Positions 26,402 to 34,984 are shown, counted from the first letter of the stretch. The stretch: 64,000 bases of DNA from Catalinimonas sp038039535 (GCF_038039535.1 NZ_JBBPHP010000011.1:62001-126000), one strand, 5' to 3'. Notes: generated by a model from the sequence alone, not told the origin. Made by a program: numbers and translations.

Positions 26402-27403
26402 ATGTACAACCCATTAGCTATGAAGCCTACTTTACACTCCAGACGTATTTTTATCAAGCAAAACGCTAAGCTTGGTTTGAGCGCGGCACTTTCTTTTTCA
26501 GCAGCACCAGCTGTGCTGGAAAAATTGTCAAATAAAAATTCCGGCTTTGCTGATGAGCCAATTATAGATATCCACCAACATACGAACTATAGCGGACGAA
26601 GCCATGAACAAATGATCGCTCACCAGAGAAAAATGGGAATCAGCAAAACCATACTGCTTCCTGCTGGTCGTCCGGTGGTTTCAGCATCTACCCATGAAGG
26701 ATTTGCCAATGGATTACAGGCCGAAGCGGGTGGTAATGAAAGCTGTTATGCGCTGGCGCAGCAATATCCCGGTGAATTTTACTTTGCCGCTAATGAAGTT
26801 CCGGATATCCCTGAAGCCGTAAGCGAAATTGAAAAGTATCTGAAATTAGGTGCTAAAATCATTGCAGAATCCAAATTCGGTGTGGCATGCGATTCTCCTG
26901 AAATGCAAAAGATTTTTGCGTTAGGTCAGGAATATGACGTGCCGGTACTGATGCACTGGCAGCATGAAATGTACAATTATGGCTTTGATCGCTTTTATAA
27001 AATGCTGGAAAAATACCCCAAAGTCAACTTTATTGGACATGCACAAACCTGGTGGGCCAACATTGATAAAAATCATAAGGACCAAAGTATTCTTTATCCA
27101 AAAGGAAAAGCAACTGACGGGGGAATTACGGACAGACTGCTCAGTGATTATCCCAATATGTATGGTGATATGTCTGCTGGCTCAGGGCTTAATGCCTTGC
27201 TGAGAGATGAAGAGCATGCGATAGGATTTATGGAACGCCATCAGGATAAATTGCTTTACGGAAGTGATTGTAATGATGAAGTAGGTGAAGGGAAAGAGTG
27301 CCAGGGAACGCAAACTATTGCGACAATCAAGCGATTGGCACCCAGTAATACCATTACTAGAAAATTACTTTATGAGAATGCCAGAGAACTATTCAAGCTC
27401 TGA
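26402..27403 (+). CDS. Amidohydrolase family protein with Tat-type signal
   Basis: A 333-residue TIM-barrel metal hydrolase of the COG2159 type. The leader contains SRRIFIKQNAKLGLSAALSFSAAP, a twin-arginine signal; ATG 26402 and ATG 26420 are both possible starts. Metal and catalytic residues: IDIHQHTNYSG (HxH), LMHWQHE, FIGHAQTWW and LYGSDCND. Members act as decarboxylases, lactonases or amidases on cyclic acids. This is the last gene of the cluster starting at 17710, 83 bases after the HiPIP-like gene, and converges with a membrane-protein gene. A lactonase acting on the product of the dehydrogenase would fit but is inference. Confidence 0.8.
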   Translation: MYNPLAMKPTLHSRRIFIKQNAKLGLSAALSFSAAPAVLEKLSNKNSGFADEPIIDIHQHTNYSGRSHEQMIAHQRKMGISKTILLPAGRPVVSASTHEGFANGLQAEAGGNESCYALAQQYPGEFYFAANEVPDIPEAVSEIEKYLKLGAKIIAESKFGVACDSPEMQKIFALGQEYDVPVLMHWQHEMYNYGFDRFYKMLEKYPKVNFIGHAQTWWANIDKNHKDQSILYPKGKATDGGITDRLLSDYPNMYGDMSAGSGLNALLRDEEHAIGFMERHQDKLLYGSDCNDEVGEGKECQGTQTIATIKRLAPSNTITRKLLYENARELFKL

Positions 27404-27459
27404 ACATACTATTCTCTCATGTTTTAGAGGTAAATTTATCTGCCTCTCTGAATACCAAT

Positions 27460-27852
27460 TCAGTTCAAAGCCAGTACCAGGCAACACAGTGACATCAGGA
27501 TGGTCAGCGTACCAAAACCATATCTTTCTATTGGACTTTTCGCGGCAAAATTTCCCAGGGTATTGAGCACAAAAAAAGCAAACAAAACCCACATGCTTCC
27601 TTTGATGACTGACGGATTATCTAAAAAATGAAGGTATCCCATGCGCAGCGCTACCAGCATGGTGAAAATCGCCAAAATGAAAAGTGAAATAAATTCCATG
27701 CGGAGCAGCTGCTGCCGACTTTTTATCTTACCTCCCCATACAATGTCGTGGGGTACAAGACCTAGCATAATAAGAATGTGCAAGACAAAAAAGAGCGATA
27801 GCATGCTGAATAGGGCTTTACCTGCCAACTCAGTGCTAATGAGCGTTTCCAT
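27460..27852 (-). CDS. Small four-helix membrane protein, unknown function
   Basis: A 130-residue protein with four hydrophobic segments (FSMLSLFFVLHILIMLGLVP, FISLFILAIFTMLVALRMGY, SMWVLFAFFVLNTLGNFAA and the C-terminal ILMSLCCLVLALN). The ATG at 27852 is preferred over the TTG at 27894. Charged Lys/Arg residues sit in the first loop (GGKIKSRQQLLR). I do not recognise a named family with confidence. It is convergent with the amidohydrolase cluster and divergent from the histidine kinase gene. Confidence 0.65.
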   Translation of the reverse strand: METLISTELAGKALFSMLSLFFVLHILIMLGLVPHDIVWGGKIKSRQQLLRMEFISLFILAIFTMLVALRMGYLHFLDNPSVIKGSMWVLFAFFVLNTLGNFAAKSPIERYGFGTLTILMSLCCLVLALN

Positions 27853-28103
27853 AGTATTTCTGTTTGATAAGCGTTGAAGTTGAGCATTTGCCAAGCCTTG
27901 GAATCATGACAAGAATTTACATGCAATATAGCCTTATCCTGAAAAATAAGGGTTTATTAGGGTAAAGATCATGAAAATTAATCCTTTTCAGAAAGGACTA
28001 TGGGCTAGGAGTTTCTTAAAAAAAGTAAATTAATACGCTTTTTCTTATATTCGGTTTAAAGTGTAGCTGCCTTCTCACTCCACTTTCATTAGTAACCTCA
28101 GAT

Positions 28104-30125
28104 ATGAACCTACACCCTTACTCTCGCGATGAGCTTGAAAGGCTTTCCAAGCAGGAATTAATTACATTATTTTTAGATCGTCACAACCATTCAACCTCTG
28201 AGCATACTTCAGCACCTGACCAAAGTCATAACAGAGAAAATCCTGATGCAAGTGATCAATCTCCTTTTTATCAATTGGTAGCTGAAAATTTTCCTAATGG
28301 CGCGTTGGCGATAGTAGACAGAGAGGGGCGATATCAGTTTGTTGCCGGTAAGGAACTGGAAAAGTTGGGAAAAACTCCTGATGACTTTATAGGAAAACCC
28401 CTTACTGTGCTTCCTGTAAGTTCCACTGCAGAAAAAGATCTCCAACGAACACTTTACTCAACGCTGCAAGGCCAAAACTGCAAGCTGGAAGTAACTTTTA
28501 ATACTAACACCTACATCATTCATACTATTCCGTTGATCTTCAAAAATGGGAAAGTTGATCAGATATTGGCGTTACTGCAAAATATAACCGATCAGAAGAA
28601 AGCCTTAACAGAGGTACAATATCAAAAAGCCCAACTGGAATCTTTGATAGAAAACGTGGATGATGCCATCTGGTCAATTGACAATGAAAATACGCTTACG
28701 ATGGCCAACTCAGCCTTCTATGGAGCGCTTAAACGTCTTTATAAGGCCAATATTCTGCCTGGCCAGAAAATTCATGAGCAGGTTACTTATGAGCAGTTTG
28801 TTATTCCCTACCGAAGGGATGTTGACCCGCTTCAATATTTGGAAAAATGGCAGGAGTATCAAGAACGGGCTTTTCAGGGGGAGAAGGTTACAGCTGAAAT
28901 CCTTTACCCTTTTCGGTTCAAAGAATTGTGCATACGTATTTCTTTAAATCCGATTTTTGATGCTTACAAAAAAGTTATGGGTATCACTTTTTACGTGCAT
29001 GACGTTACGGATTTGCGAAAAGCCTTGAATATGGCGCAGCATCAGGAGCAACAGTTTAAAGCACTGGCTGAAAACATCCCCGGTGTGGTTTATATCACCC
29101 GTTTAAGTCCGCAGTACGAATGTTTGTATATAAGCAGCCAGGTGGAGCACTTGACAGGGTACGCTGCTGATGAGTTTACGAATGGTAAATTGAATATCAA
29201 AGACTTAATGCACCCTGATGATGTGGAAGTAGTGCGAAAGGATTACAAAGAAGCACTACAGAGTCAGAGGTCTTACCAGTTTGTCTACCGCATGAAACAC
29301 AGCCAGGGGCATTATATTTGGATAGAGGAGCACGGAATTGCGATAAAACAAGAGAGTAGTCTTGTTCTGGAAGGGGTAATCTTTGACATAAGTGTGAAAA
29401 AAGGATATGAGGAACAACTGGAAAATCAAAACCAACATCTAAGAAAAGTCAATGCCGAATTAGATCATTTTGCTTACAGTGTCTCTCATGACCTCAGAGC
29501 ACCACTTACTTCAGCTATGGGCTTACTGACTCTATTACAATTAGAAAAACAACCTCATCAACAACAAAAGTATATTAAGATTATAAATGATAACCTTCAA
29601 AGGCTAGATGCTTTTATTCAAGACATAATCCTCCTCTCCAAAAATGTTCGTACGGATATTGAAATAACCAATATTGATTTTAAAGAAATCCTCCAGGAAG
29701 TAACGGAGTCACAAAAATATGGGCTTGAAACGGACAAAGTGCATATAGAAATACAGGTCAGGCAGCGAAAACCATTCTACTCAGACCGCAGGCGGTTAAA
29801 GATTATTTTGAACAATTTGATTTCCAATGCCTTGAAGTACAGTTTTTTGCGAAGAGAAAATCCATTTGCTCATGTCTCAGTAATTGTTGAAAATTCTTCA
29901 GTCAGGATAAAAGTTGTAGATAATGGAATCGGTATACACAAAGAACATCTACCCAAGATTTTTAATATGTTTTATCGTGCTACTGACCGTAAATCAGGAA
30001 CCGGTTTAGGCTTATATTTGGTAAAAGAAACACTGGAGAAGTTAGGCGGCAGCATTCAGGTAGAATCCACCTACGGAGAAGGTACAAGTTTTGAAGTAGT
30101 GGTTCCTGAAACGCATTCTGCGTGA
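28104..30125 (+). CDS. PAS-domain sensor histidine kinase
   Basis: A 673-residue soluble or peripherally attached kinase without membrane segments. Three PAS-like sensor regions follow a short N-terminal part: about 50-150, 175-300 and 305-430, the last with YISSQVEHLTGYAADEFTNG and a PAC-like ending. The HisKA dimerisation domain carries the phosphorylated His462 in SVSHDLRAPLTS, and the ATPase domain has NLISNALKYS (N box), VVDNGIGI (G1) and GTGLGLYLVKETLEKLGG (G2). No receiver domain and no adjacent response regulator are present, so it is an orphan kinase. The two-residue pattern resembles the bacteriophytochrome-like group of the phylum, but there is no bilin-binding GAF domain. Confidence 0.9.
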   Translation: MNLHPYSRDELERLSKQELITLFLDRHNHSTSEHTSAPDQSHNRENPDASDQSPFYQLVAENFPNGALAIVDREGRYQFVAGKELEKLGKTPDDFIGKPLTVLPVSSTAEKDLQRTLYSTLQGQNCKLEVTFNTNTYIIHTIPLIFKNGKVDQILALLQNITDQKKALTEVQYQKAQLESLIENVDDAIWSIDNENTLTMANSAFYGALKRLYKANILPGQKIHEQVTYEQFVIPYRRDVDPLQYLEKWQEYQERAFQGEKVTAEILYPFRFKELCIRISLNPIFDAYKKVMGITFYVHDVTDLRKALNMAQHQEQQFKALAENIPGVVYITRLSPQYECLYISSQVEHLTGYAADEFTNGKLNIKDLMHPDDVEVVRKDYKEALQSQRSYQFVYRMKHSQGHYIWIEEHGIAIKQESSLVLEGVIFDISVKKGYEEQLENQNQHLRKVNAELDHFAYSVSHDLRAPLTSAMGLLTLLQLEKQPHQQQKYIKIINDNLQRLDAFIQDIILLSKNVRTDIEITNIDFKEILQEVTESQKYGLETDKVHIEIQVRQRKPFYSDRRRLKIILNNLISNALKYSFLRRENPFAHVSVIVENSSVRIKVVDNGIGIHKEHLPKIFNMFYRATDRKSGTGLGLYLVKETLEKLGGSIQVESTYGEGTSFEVVVPETHSA

Positions 30126-30290
30126 AAAATAAAGCAAAGGTTATTGTCTGGCAAGTTTAGTTGAATGCCTGTAGCCAAGCGATATAAGAACTTGGCTGAA
30201 GTGGATGAAACCTAAGAGATACTGGAAAAGAGTATTGCGTACATCAATGTTAGCGAGTGAAATCAATCTTTTTAAAAAGTCAATTTTCAA

Positions 30291-30310
30291 TAAACTAAAT
30301 ATTTAGTTTA
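30291..30310. promoter_or_regulatory. BlaI-type operator 1 (20-bp perfect palindrome)
   Basis: The 20 bases at 30291-30310 form a perfect palindrome (taaactaaat followed by its reverse complement). It is the leftmost of three copies of an AACTAA/TTAGTT inverted motif in front of the BlaI-family gene, spaced about 30 bases apart, which is what an auto-regulated repressor would need. Confidence 0.7.
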
Positions 30311-30328
30311 AATAGTTTGGATTGTTTG

Positions 30329-30344
30329 AACTAATTTTTTAGTT
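30329..30344. promoter_or_regulatory. BlaI-type operator 2
   Basis: Inverted aactaa (30329-30334) and ttagtt (30339-30344) separated by tttt. Same half-site as the flanking operators but with a wider spacer, so perhaps a weaker site. Confidence 0.55.
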
Positions 30345-30346
30345 TT

Positions 30347-30362
30347 AACTAAATGTTTAGTT
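30347..30362. promoter_or_regulatory. BlaI-type operator 3, just upstream of start
   Basis: Inverted aactaaa (30347-30353) and tttagtt (30356-30362) around a TG centre. The in-frame ATG at 30353 lies inside this operator, which argues for the ATG at 30389 as the real start of the repressor. Confidence 0.6.
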
Positions 30363-30388
30363 TACACCCGGATAGAACAGACTTGTCC

Positions 30389-30751
30389 ATGAAAGAATTA
30401 ACAAAAGCCGAAGAAGAAATCATGCAGGTACTTTGGGAGTTGAACTCCGCATTTGTGAAGGACATTATTGAAAAATTACCCGAACCCAAGCCTGCGTACA
30501 ACACTGTTTCTACAATTGTCAGAATCTTACAGCAGAAGGGGTTTGTGGAGCATGAAATACATGGCAAATCACATAAATATTATCCTGTGATTACCAAAGA
30601 GGCCTACACCAGGTCTTTTATGAAAGGATTTGTAAAAAGGTACTTCAGCGGATCATATCAGCAGATGGTTTCATTCTTTACCAAAGAGGATAAACTTAGT
30701 CTCCATGAACTGGAGCAGCTCCTTAAAGAACTTAAAGACAAGAACACATGA
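30389..30751 (+). CDS. BlaI/MecI/CopY family transcriptional repressor
   Basis: A 120-residue winged-helix repressor. The ATG at 30389 is chosen (MKELTKAEEEIMQVLWEL), since the ATG at 30353 overlaps an operator. Recognition part: AYNTVSTIVRILQQKGFVEHE, then the wing GKSHKYYPVITKEAY and a C-terminal helical dimerisation segment. BlaI-type proteins bind palindromes as dimers and are cleaved when the partner M56 peptidase senses a signal. Its stop overlaps the start of that peptidase gene as ATGA, confirming a two-gene operon. Because the partner lacks a penicillin-binding sensor domain, the inducer is probably not a beta-lactam. Confidence 0.9.
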   Translation: MKELTKAEEEIMQVLWELNSAFVKDIIEKLPEPKPAYNTVSTIVRILQQKGFVEHEIHGKSHKYYPVITKEAYTRSFMKGFVKRYFSGSYQQMVSFFTKEDKLSLHELEQLLKELKDKNT

Positions 30752-32493
30752 GCAATTATCTAATAGAACTTTCGGTGATTCATACAGCATTGATGCTGGG
30801 CTACTGGTTTTTTCTAAGAAAAGAACGACAGTACGCAAAACTGAGGTTTTACCTTATTGGTTCTACATTCCTGGCACTGCTGATTCCCTTTCTCAAACTA
30901 CCCAGGTTATTCTTTTCAAGCCAGGAAGCTTCAAATGCTGTACCTCTTGAAGCGATTCCATTAGATGCCATGAGCATTACCGCTCAGGCAGAAGTGTCAT
31001 TCTGGAACAAAGACCTACTCATCTGGATATATATATTCATAAGCGTATGTTTTTTGCTCAAATTTATTAGCGGTGTACTCTACCTCATTTCCCTGGAGCG
31101 CCAGAGTAGCTATGTAAAATTTAATGAGCTGTACATTCGCAAAGTCAGAAACATTAGAGGAAGCTTTACATTTTTCAACTGGATATTCTTGAGTGATGAA
31201 ATTGATAAAGACCAGCATGATTATAATGTAATCCTGAAGCACGAAAAAGCCCATGCATCATTGGGACATACTTACGACTTAATGTTTTTTCAGCTGTTCA
31301 GAGTATGCTTCTGGTGGCTCCCTACCGCATGGTTTATCATTAAAGAAATCAAAAAAATACACGAATATCAGGCTGATGCCTATGCACTTAAGTCGTGTAA
31401 CATTGACCAATATTCGTCTATACTGATCAGTTCAACTTTGAAATCCAATGGACTGAGCCTGGCCAGCTCGTTTCATGACGGTTTAATTTTAAAACGACTA
31501 ATAGCAATGAAACAACAAGCAAAAAAAGTGAGCCCCTGGAAATTTGGGGCCCTATCGGTACTCTCCGCTATACTTTTTATCGTATTTGCGTGTACAGAAG
31601 AGCTGGACCAGGAAATCAAAGAAATGGGTAGCCAAAGCAACGCGATTACCTTTGATCAGCTACCTGCTGATATGCGGCAGGGGCTAGGAGAGATTCAGGA
31701 CGAATTATCATTCATGAAAGTAGATATTCCTGAAGACAATGATATGTCCAAGGTAGATGAATTGAAAAACCTTGATCCTGAACTCATTTATTTGATGAAT
31801 GTAGACAAGGCTAATAAAGCCATCTACATTGCACTTAGAAAGAGTGGAGCCAACTTTGACTACCTTTCTGACAAATCTAAAATGGAAGGAGATGTTTTTA
31901 CTGTGGTGGAAGAACAACCGGAATATCCTGGTGGTATGGACGCTTTCTATCGCTATGTCAGTACTGAGATGAAATATCCCCTGGAGGCACGGCAACAGGG
32001 AATTGAGGGACGTGTATTCGTACAGTTTGTCGTTGAAAAAGATGGCTCTTTATCAGATGTAAAGACTATCAAAGGAATTGGTGGAGGCTGTGACACTGAA
32101 GCCGTAAGGGTATTGCAAAATGCTGCTTCTTTCAGTCCCGGAAAACAAAGAGGCCGGCCTGTAAGGGTACGCATGGTAATGCCGGTAACTTTCAAGCTCA
32201 ATAATGGTAAAACCAATCCCGACAATAGTACCCAGGGAATCATTATCGCGGAGGATGTAGAATTCATAAACAATAAGCTCAAAGTAGACGCCAGCTACAA
32301 CAATGGTGAATGGTCGGGGACTATCTACGATGAAGAAGGAGGTGCACTTCCCGGAGTTAATATTCTGTTAGCCGGAACCACCACTGGCACTGTATCCGAT
32401 ATGAATGGTACTTTCCGCTTGAAAGCTAATGCATCCAACGAGCTGCACATCAGTTGTGTAGGCTATGAAAGCGTGAAGCTGGAAGGCGAGTAA
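30748..32493 (+). CDS. M56 (BlaR1-like) metallopeptidase fused to TonB C-terminal and carboxypeptidase-regulatory-like domains
   Basis: A 581-residue inner-membrane protein. The first 290 residues hold the peptidase with four membrane helices; zinc motif HEKAH (His165, Glu166, His169) and a downstream Glu in HEYQADAYALK. A helix near residue 272-287 (ALSVLSAILFIVFACTE) crosses to the periplasm. Residues about 390-490 are a TonB C-terminal-like fold (YPLEARQQGIEGRVFVQFVVEKDG, ADNAASFSPGKQRG-like RPVRVRMVMPV). The last 70 residues are a carboxypeptidase-regulatory-like beta-sandwich (DEEGGALPGVNILLAGTTTGT) of the sort that usually starts TonB-dependent receptors. No penicillin-binding sensor domain is present. 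It should cleave the co-encoded BlaI-type repressor on an envelope signal. Confidence 0.85.
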   Translation: MSNYLIELSVIHTALMLGYWFFLRKERQYAKLRFYLIGSTFLALLIPFLKLPRLFFSSQEASNAVPLEAIPLDAMSITAQAEVSFWNKDLLIWIYIFISVCFLLKFISGVLYLISLERQSSYVKFNELYIRKVRNIRGSFTFFNWIFLSDEIDKDQHDYNVILKHEKAHASLGHTYDLMFFQLFRVCFWWLPTAWFIIKEIKKIHEYQADAYALKSCNIDQYSSILISSTLKSNGLSLASSFHDGLILKRLIAMKQQAKKVSPWKFGALSVLSAILFIVFACTEELDQEIKEMGSQSNAITFDQLPADMRQGLGEIQDELSFMKVDIPEDNDMSKVDELKNLDPELIYLMNVDKANKAIYIALRKSGANFDYLSDKSKMEGDVFTVVEEQPEYPGGMDAFYRYVSTEMKYPLEARQQGIEGRVFVQFVVEKDGSLSDVKTIKGIGGGCDTEAVRVLQNAASFSPGKQRGRPVRVRMVMPVTFKLNNGKTNPDNSTQGIIIAEDVEFINNKLKVDASYNNGEWSGTIYDEEGGALPGVNILLAGTTTGTVSDMNGTFRLKANASNELHISCVGYESVKLEGE

Positions 32494-32550
32494 ACGTTGA
32501 CTATTGGAGAGGAATTTGGTAAATACTTACCCTTTGAAGGTAAAAAAGTA

Positions 32551-32577
32551 AAGCGGTACAATTTTGTTGTACCGCTT
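32551..32577 (-). terminator. Hairpin terminator between convergent units
   Basis: A perfect 11-bp stem (aagcggtacaa and ttgtaccgctt) with a 5-base loop. Read on the minus strand it is followed by a T-rich run (tttacttttt), so it can end the minus-strand transcript coming from 34804. Read on the plus strand it has no T-run, though it could slow transcripts from the M56 gene. Confidence 0.6.
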
Positions 32578-32616
32578 CACGAGTTAATTTAATTAAGCTG
32601 AATGTGCTTTATATCG

Positions 32617-32853
32617 TTAACCAACATCCCTAAAAGCCATGGTTAATCCAGATGTATTTTGCTCAGGAGAAAATCTGCTTTCTACAACCAGCCAAGCTCC
32701 AATCAACGCTGATGATGCGTCATTGACCCATTTTTTCTAAATATGTGCATTTAAGTGGGTTGCTTCATCCCTACTTATAAAACCATTTAGTCCGAGAGTT
32801 TTTCTTGACTCTGCAAAAGAAGCCGAAGAATATCTTATCTCTTTCACTGGCAG
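32617..32853 (-). pseudogene. Possible decayed gene fragment
   Basis: On the minus strand one frame reads 38 codons, then an in-frame TAG (32737-32739), then 39 codons to TAA (32617-32619), with protein-like composition (for example SRDEATHLN before the TAG and SSALIGAWLVVESRFSPEQN after it). There is no ATG and an in-frame stop precedes it at 32854-32856. It may be the remains of a gene, but open frames of 40 codons occur by chance. The GAWxVxE pattern vaguely resembles the first strand of lipocalin-like proteins; this is weak. Confidence 0.25.
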
Positions 32854-32875
32854 TTAATATTTGTAAGAAGATCCA

Positions 32876-34804
32876 TTATTTGTAAAATAAAACTTCAGAG
32901 ATGTCAGTCATTTTATCCGTCTCAGCCTTTTTGTAAAAGATTTCAAGTGTTTCGCCTAGAAAATCCTCAAAATATTGAATTTCAATGGGGTGATAGCCTT
33001 CCTTCAGCGCTATATAGCCTTCTTTTCTGGAAGTACTGTGCGAGCCATCATTGTCTATTACATTTTGACCGGAAATGATTAACCGCGCACCATCATCGGA
33101 TCGCATACTAAAAGTATACATGCCTTCTTCATCAATTTTAATGTAACCCTTGTACTGTAAGGCAAAATGGTCCTCTCTTTCACCGGCGATTTTCTCGACA
33201 TCAAAATCAGTAGCTACACCCTCACTGACAATAGCTAAAGCGTCAAAATCCGGTAGCTTTTTCCACTCGCCTTCATAATACTGATACTGCAAACCTTCCT
33301 TAGGATTGCGGAGCTTTTGAGCATTAATCGGTTTTACTTTTTCAAATGCCATAGTTTGCACCGGACCAGCCAGACCTTCACGAAATGTCCTCACTTGTAC
33401 ATTTGTACTTTGAGCAATGTACAAAGGCTTCTCATAAAGCTGAGCATTTAGATCAGGAGTCTCCCCGTTCAGAGTGTATCTCACCTCTGTTTCCGCAAAG
33501 GGGTAGTCAAACGATAATTCAAGCTGTTCTAAAAATCTGGATTGTTCGGGCTCAATCTTCAATTCGCTATGGGCCTGTACTTCAATAAGTTTCTGCCCTT
33601 GTAGTACCATATCCTTAAGACTGTCTACCTGATAAGATAAAGCCCAGTTCAACAGAAATGGATCTGATGCTGCTGTAGTTTGCTTTTCATCCAGAGGGGT
33701 AAAGTGGAAGCTGATTTCTTTTTTGGAATTAGGGGCTACATTTATCTCCCACTTACTTTGATCGGCTTGCAATTGATGATGATGCAAAAGGGATGCGCTT
33801 AGCTGCATAGGTACATCCGTAGGGTTTGCTACCAGTAGGCTGGCCATACCCGATGATGAATTTTTCTCGTCAAGCAGTACTTCGGTAGGCATATCTGAGG
33901 CCTCTAAAAGGGCAGTGGCTAATGCTCTTCCTCTGATGGTAACAATGTTTTTCTCAATAATCCCATCCAGGGCTACGTTTACGATGACCGGTCCCTTTTC
34001 TTTGGTCATAGTTACCCAAACCACATGGTCAAACTCTCCAAAGGACGGGCCTCTGAGTTGACTGCCTCCACCGGTTGTTGCCAGAGTGATGTAGTTTTGA
34101 TCATACCTCTCTTCGTAGAGATAACGATGACGGTGCCCGGCAATAACGGTATAGTCGCGACCTTCCAGCGTAGCTTCAATATCCTGAAAGCCGCTGAGGT
34201 CCTGATAATCCCAGATAGGATGGTGCATAAACAGCATCGTCCAGCGCACTTCGGTATTCTCTTCCAACACATTTTTTACATAGCTGATCTGTTCATCGCT
34301 CAAGGTGACGCCATCCCCATCGTTGGTATCCATGCAGATAAATAAAACGTCCTGGTAGAGGAAGGCGTAATAGCTTTTACCATATCTGGCATTCCATGCT
34401 TCCCGCATGACTTCATTAGAAATGTCATGGTTTCCCGGCAGGTAAAAGAAGGGTGCTTGCAGAGTGCTAAGAAAACCATTGAATTCATCCCACTCTTCTT
34501 CAATCACTTTTTCATCTTTGGTGTAGCCTTCAATGAAGTCTCCTACGCTCATCACAAATTCGGGTTGAAGAAGATTAAGCTTACCTACTGCTTTTTCAAA
34601 AATACCCGCTCTGTGCCCGCCGGTACGATCACTGACGATGGCAAACTGGAAAACCTGCGGATCATTGATAAAGCGTTCATGTGTCCAGGGCTTTTGTTCG
34701 CCAAAGGGTTCTAGTATTATGAAAGTAGAATCTTCCTGGGCAAGTAGGTTTGAAACTATGCAAGACAGGAATAAGGCTAGGGGTAGTTTATAGGTATTTT
34801 TCAT
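32876..34804 (-). CDS. Exported metallophosphoesterase with chitobiase-like and PA14 domains
   Basis: A 642-residue exported protein (signal cleaved after SNLLAQ). Domain order: calcineurin-like phosphoesterase, residues about 50-270, with VSDRTGGH (Asp59), VGDFIEG, PGNHDISN (124-127), FMHHPIWD and AGHRHRY; a linker beta-domain about 290-400; a chitobiase/hexosaminidase C-terminal-type segment about 425-500 (VRYTLNGETPD); and a PA14 domain about 510-620 (YYEGEWKKLPDF, GYIKIDEEGMYTFSMRSDDGARL). The metal site is variant at the first motif (DRTGGH instead of DxH), as in a known subgroup. PA14 suggests glycan binding. It is divergent from the VCBS gene at 34985, sharing a 180-base promoter region. 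Substrate unknown. Confidence 0.85.
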   Translation of the reverse strand: MKNTYKLPLALFLSCIVSNLLAQEDSTFIILEPFGEQKPWTHERFINDPQVFQFAIVSDRTGGHRAGIFEKAVGKLNLLQPEFVMSVGDFIEGYTKDEKVIEEEWDEFNGFLSTLQAPFFYLPGNHDISNEVMREAWNARYGKSYYAFLYQDVLFICMDTNDGDGVTLSDEQISYVKNVLEENTEVRWTMLFMHHPIWDYQDLSGFQDIEATLEGRDYTVIAGHRHRYLYEERYDQNYITLATTGGGSQLRGPSFGEFDHVVWVTMTKEKGPVIVNVALDGIIEKNIVTIRGRALATALLEASDMPTEVLLDEKNSSSGMASLLVANPTDVPMQLSASLLHHHQLQADQSKWEINVAPNSKKEISFHFTPLDEKQTTAASDPFLLNWALSYQVDSLKDMVLQGQKLIEVQAHSELKIEPEQSRFLEQLELSFDYPFAETEVRYTLNGETPDLNAQLYEKPLYIAQSTNVQVRTFREGLAGPVQTMAFEKVKPINAQKLRNPKEGLQYQYYEGEWKKLPDFDALAIVSEGVATDFDVEKIAGEREDHFALQYKGYIKIDEEGMYTFSMRSDDGARLIISGQNVIDNDGSHSTSRKEGYIALKEGYHPIEIQYFEDFLGETLEIFYKKAETDKMTDISEVLFYK

Positions 34805-34866
34805 AGGAAAGAATTAGCTAAAGTTTTAAGGCTGAATTTAAACTACTCTTTGCTTCTCCAGAGATA

Positions 34867-34874
34867 TAAATTTG
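34867..34874 (+). promoter_or_regulatory. Candidate Bacteroidota -7 promoter element
   Basis: TAAATTTG matches the phylum's TAnnTTTG -7 consensus and lies about 110 bases upstream of the VCBS gene start at 34985. A TTTG at 34849-34852 could be the -33 element, but the 14-base spacing is shorter than the usual ~19, so this is tentative. Confidence 0.35.
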
Positions 34875-34984
34875 TTAAATTTCTGTAAACAATATACCAT
34901 TTCTTCATAAAAGCTTAACTTCTAATTTTTACATCTCAGCCCATGAGTTTACAAATTGGCATATTCAATAAGCCTTCTTCCTTT

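Noticed and set aside
27412..27452. Weak inverted repeat agagg/cctct between convergent genes
   Set aside because: Only a five-base stem with a 12-base loop and no T-run; not enough for a terminator call.
28104..30125. Histidine kinase as a bacteriophytochrome
   Set aside because: No bilin-binding GAF domain or Cys attachment site; only PAS domains are seen.
30389..32493. BlaI/M56 pair as a beta-lactam resistance system
   Set aside because: The peptidase has no penicillin-binding sensor domain and no beta-lactamase gene is near.
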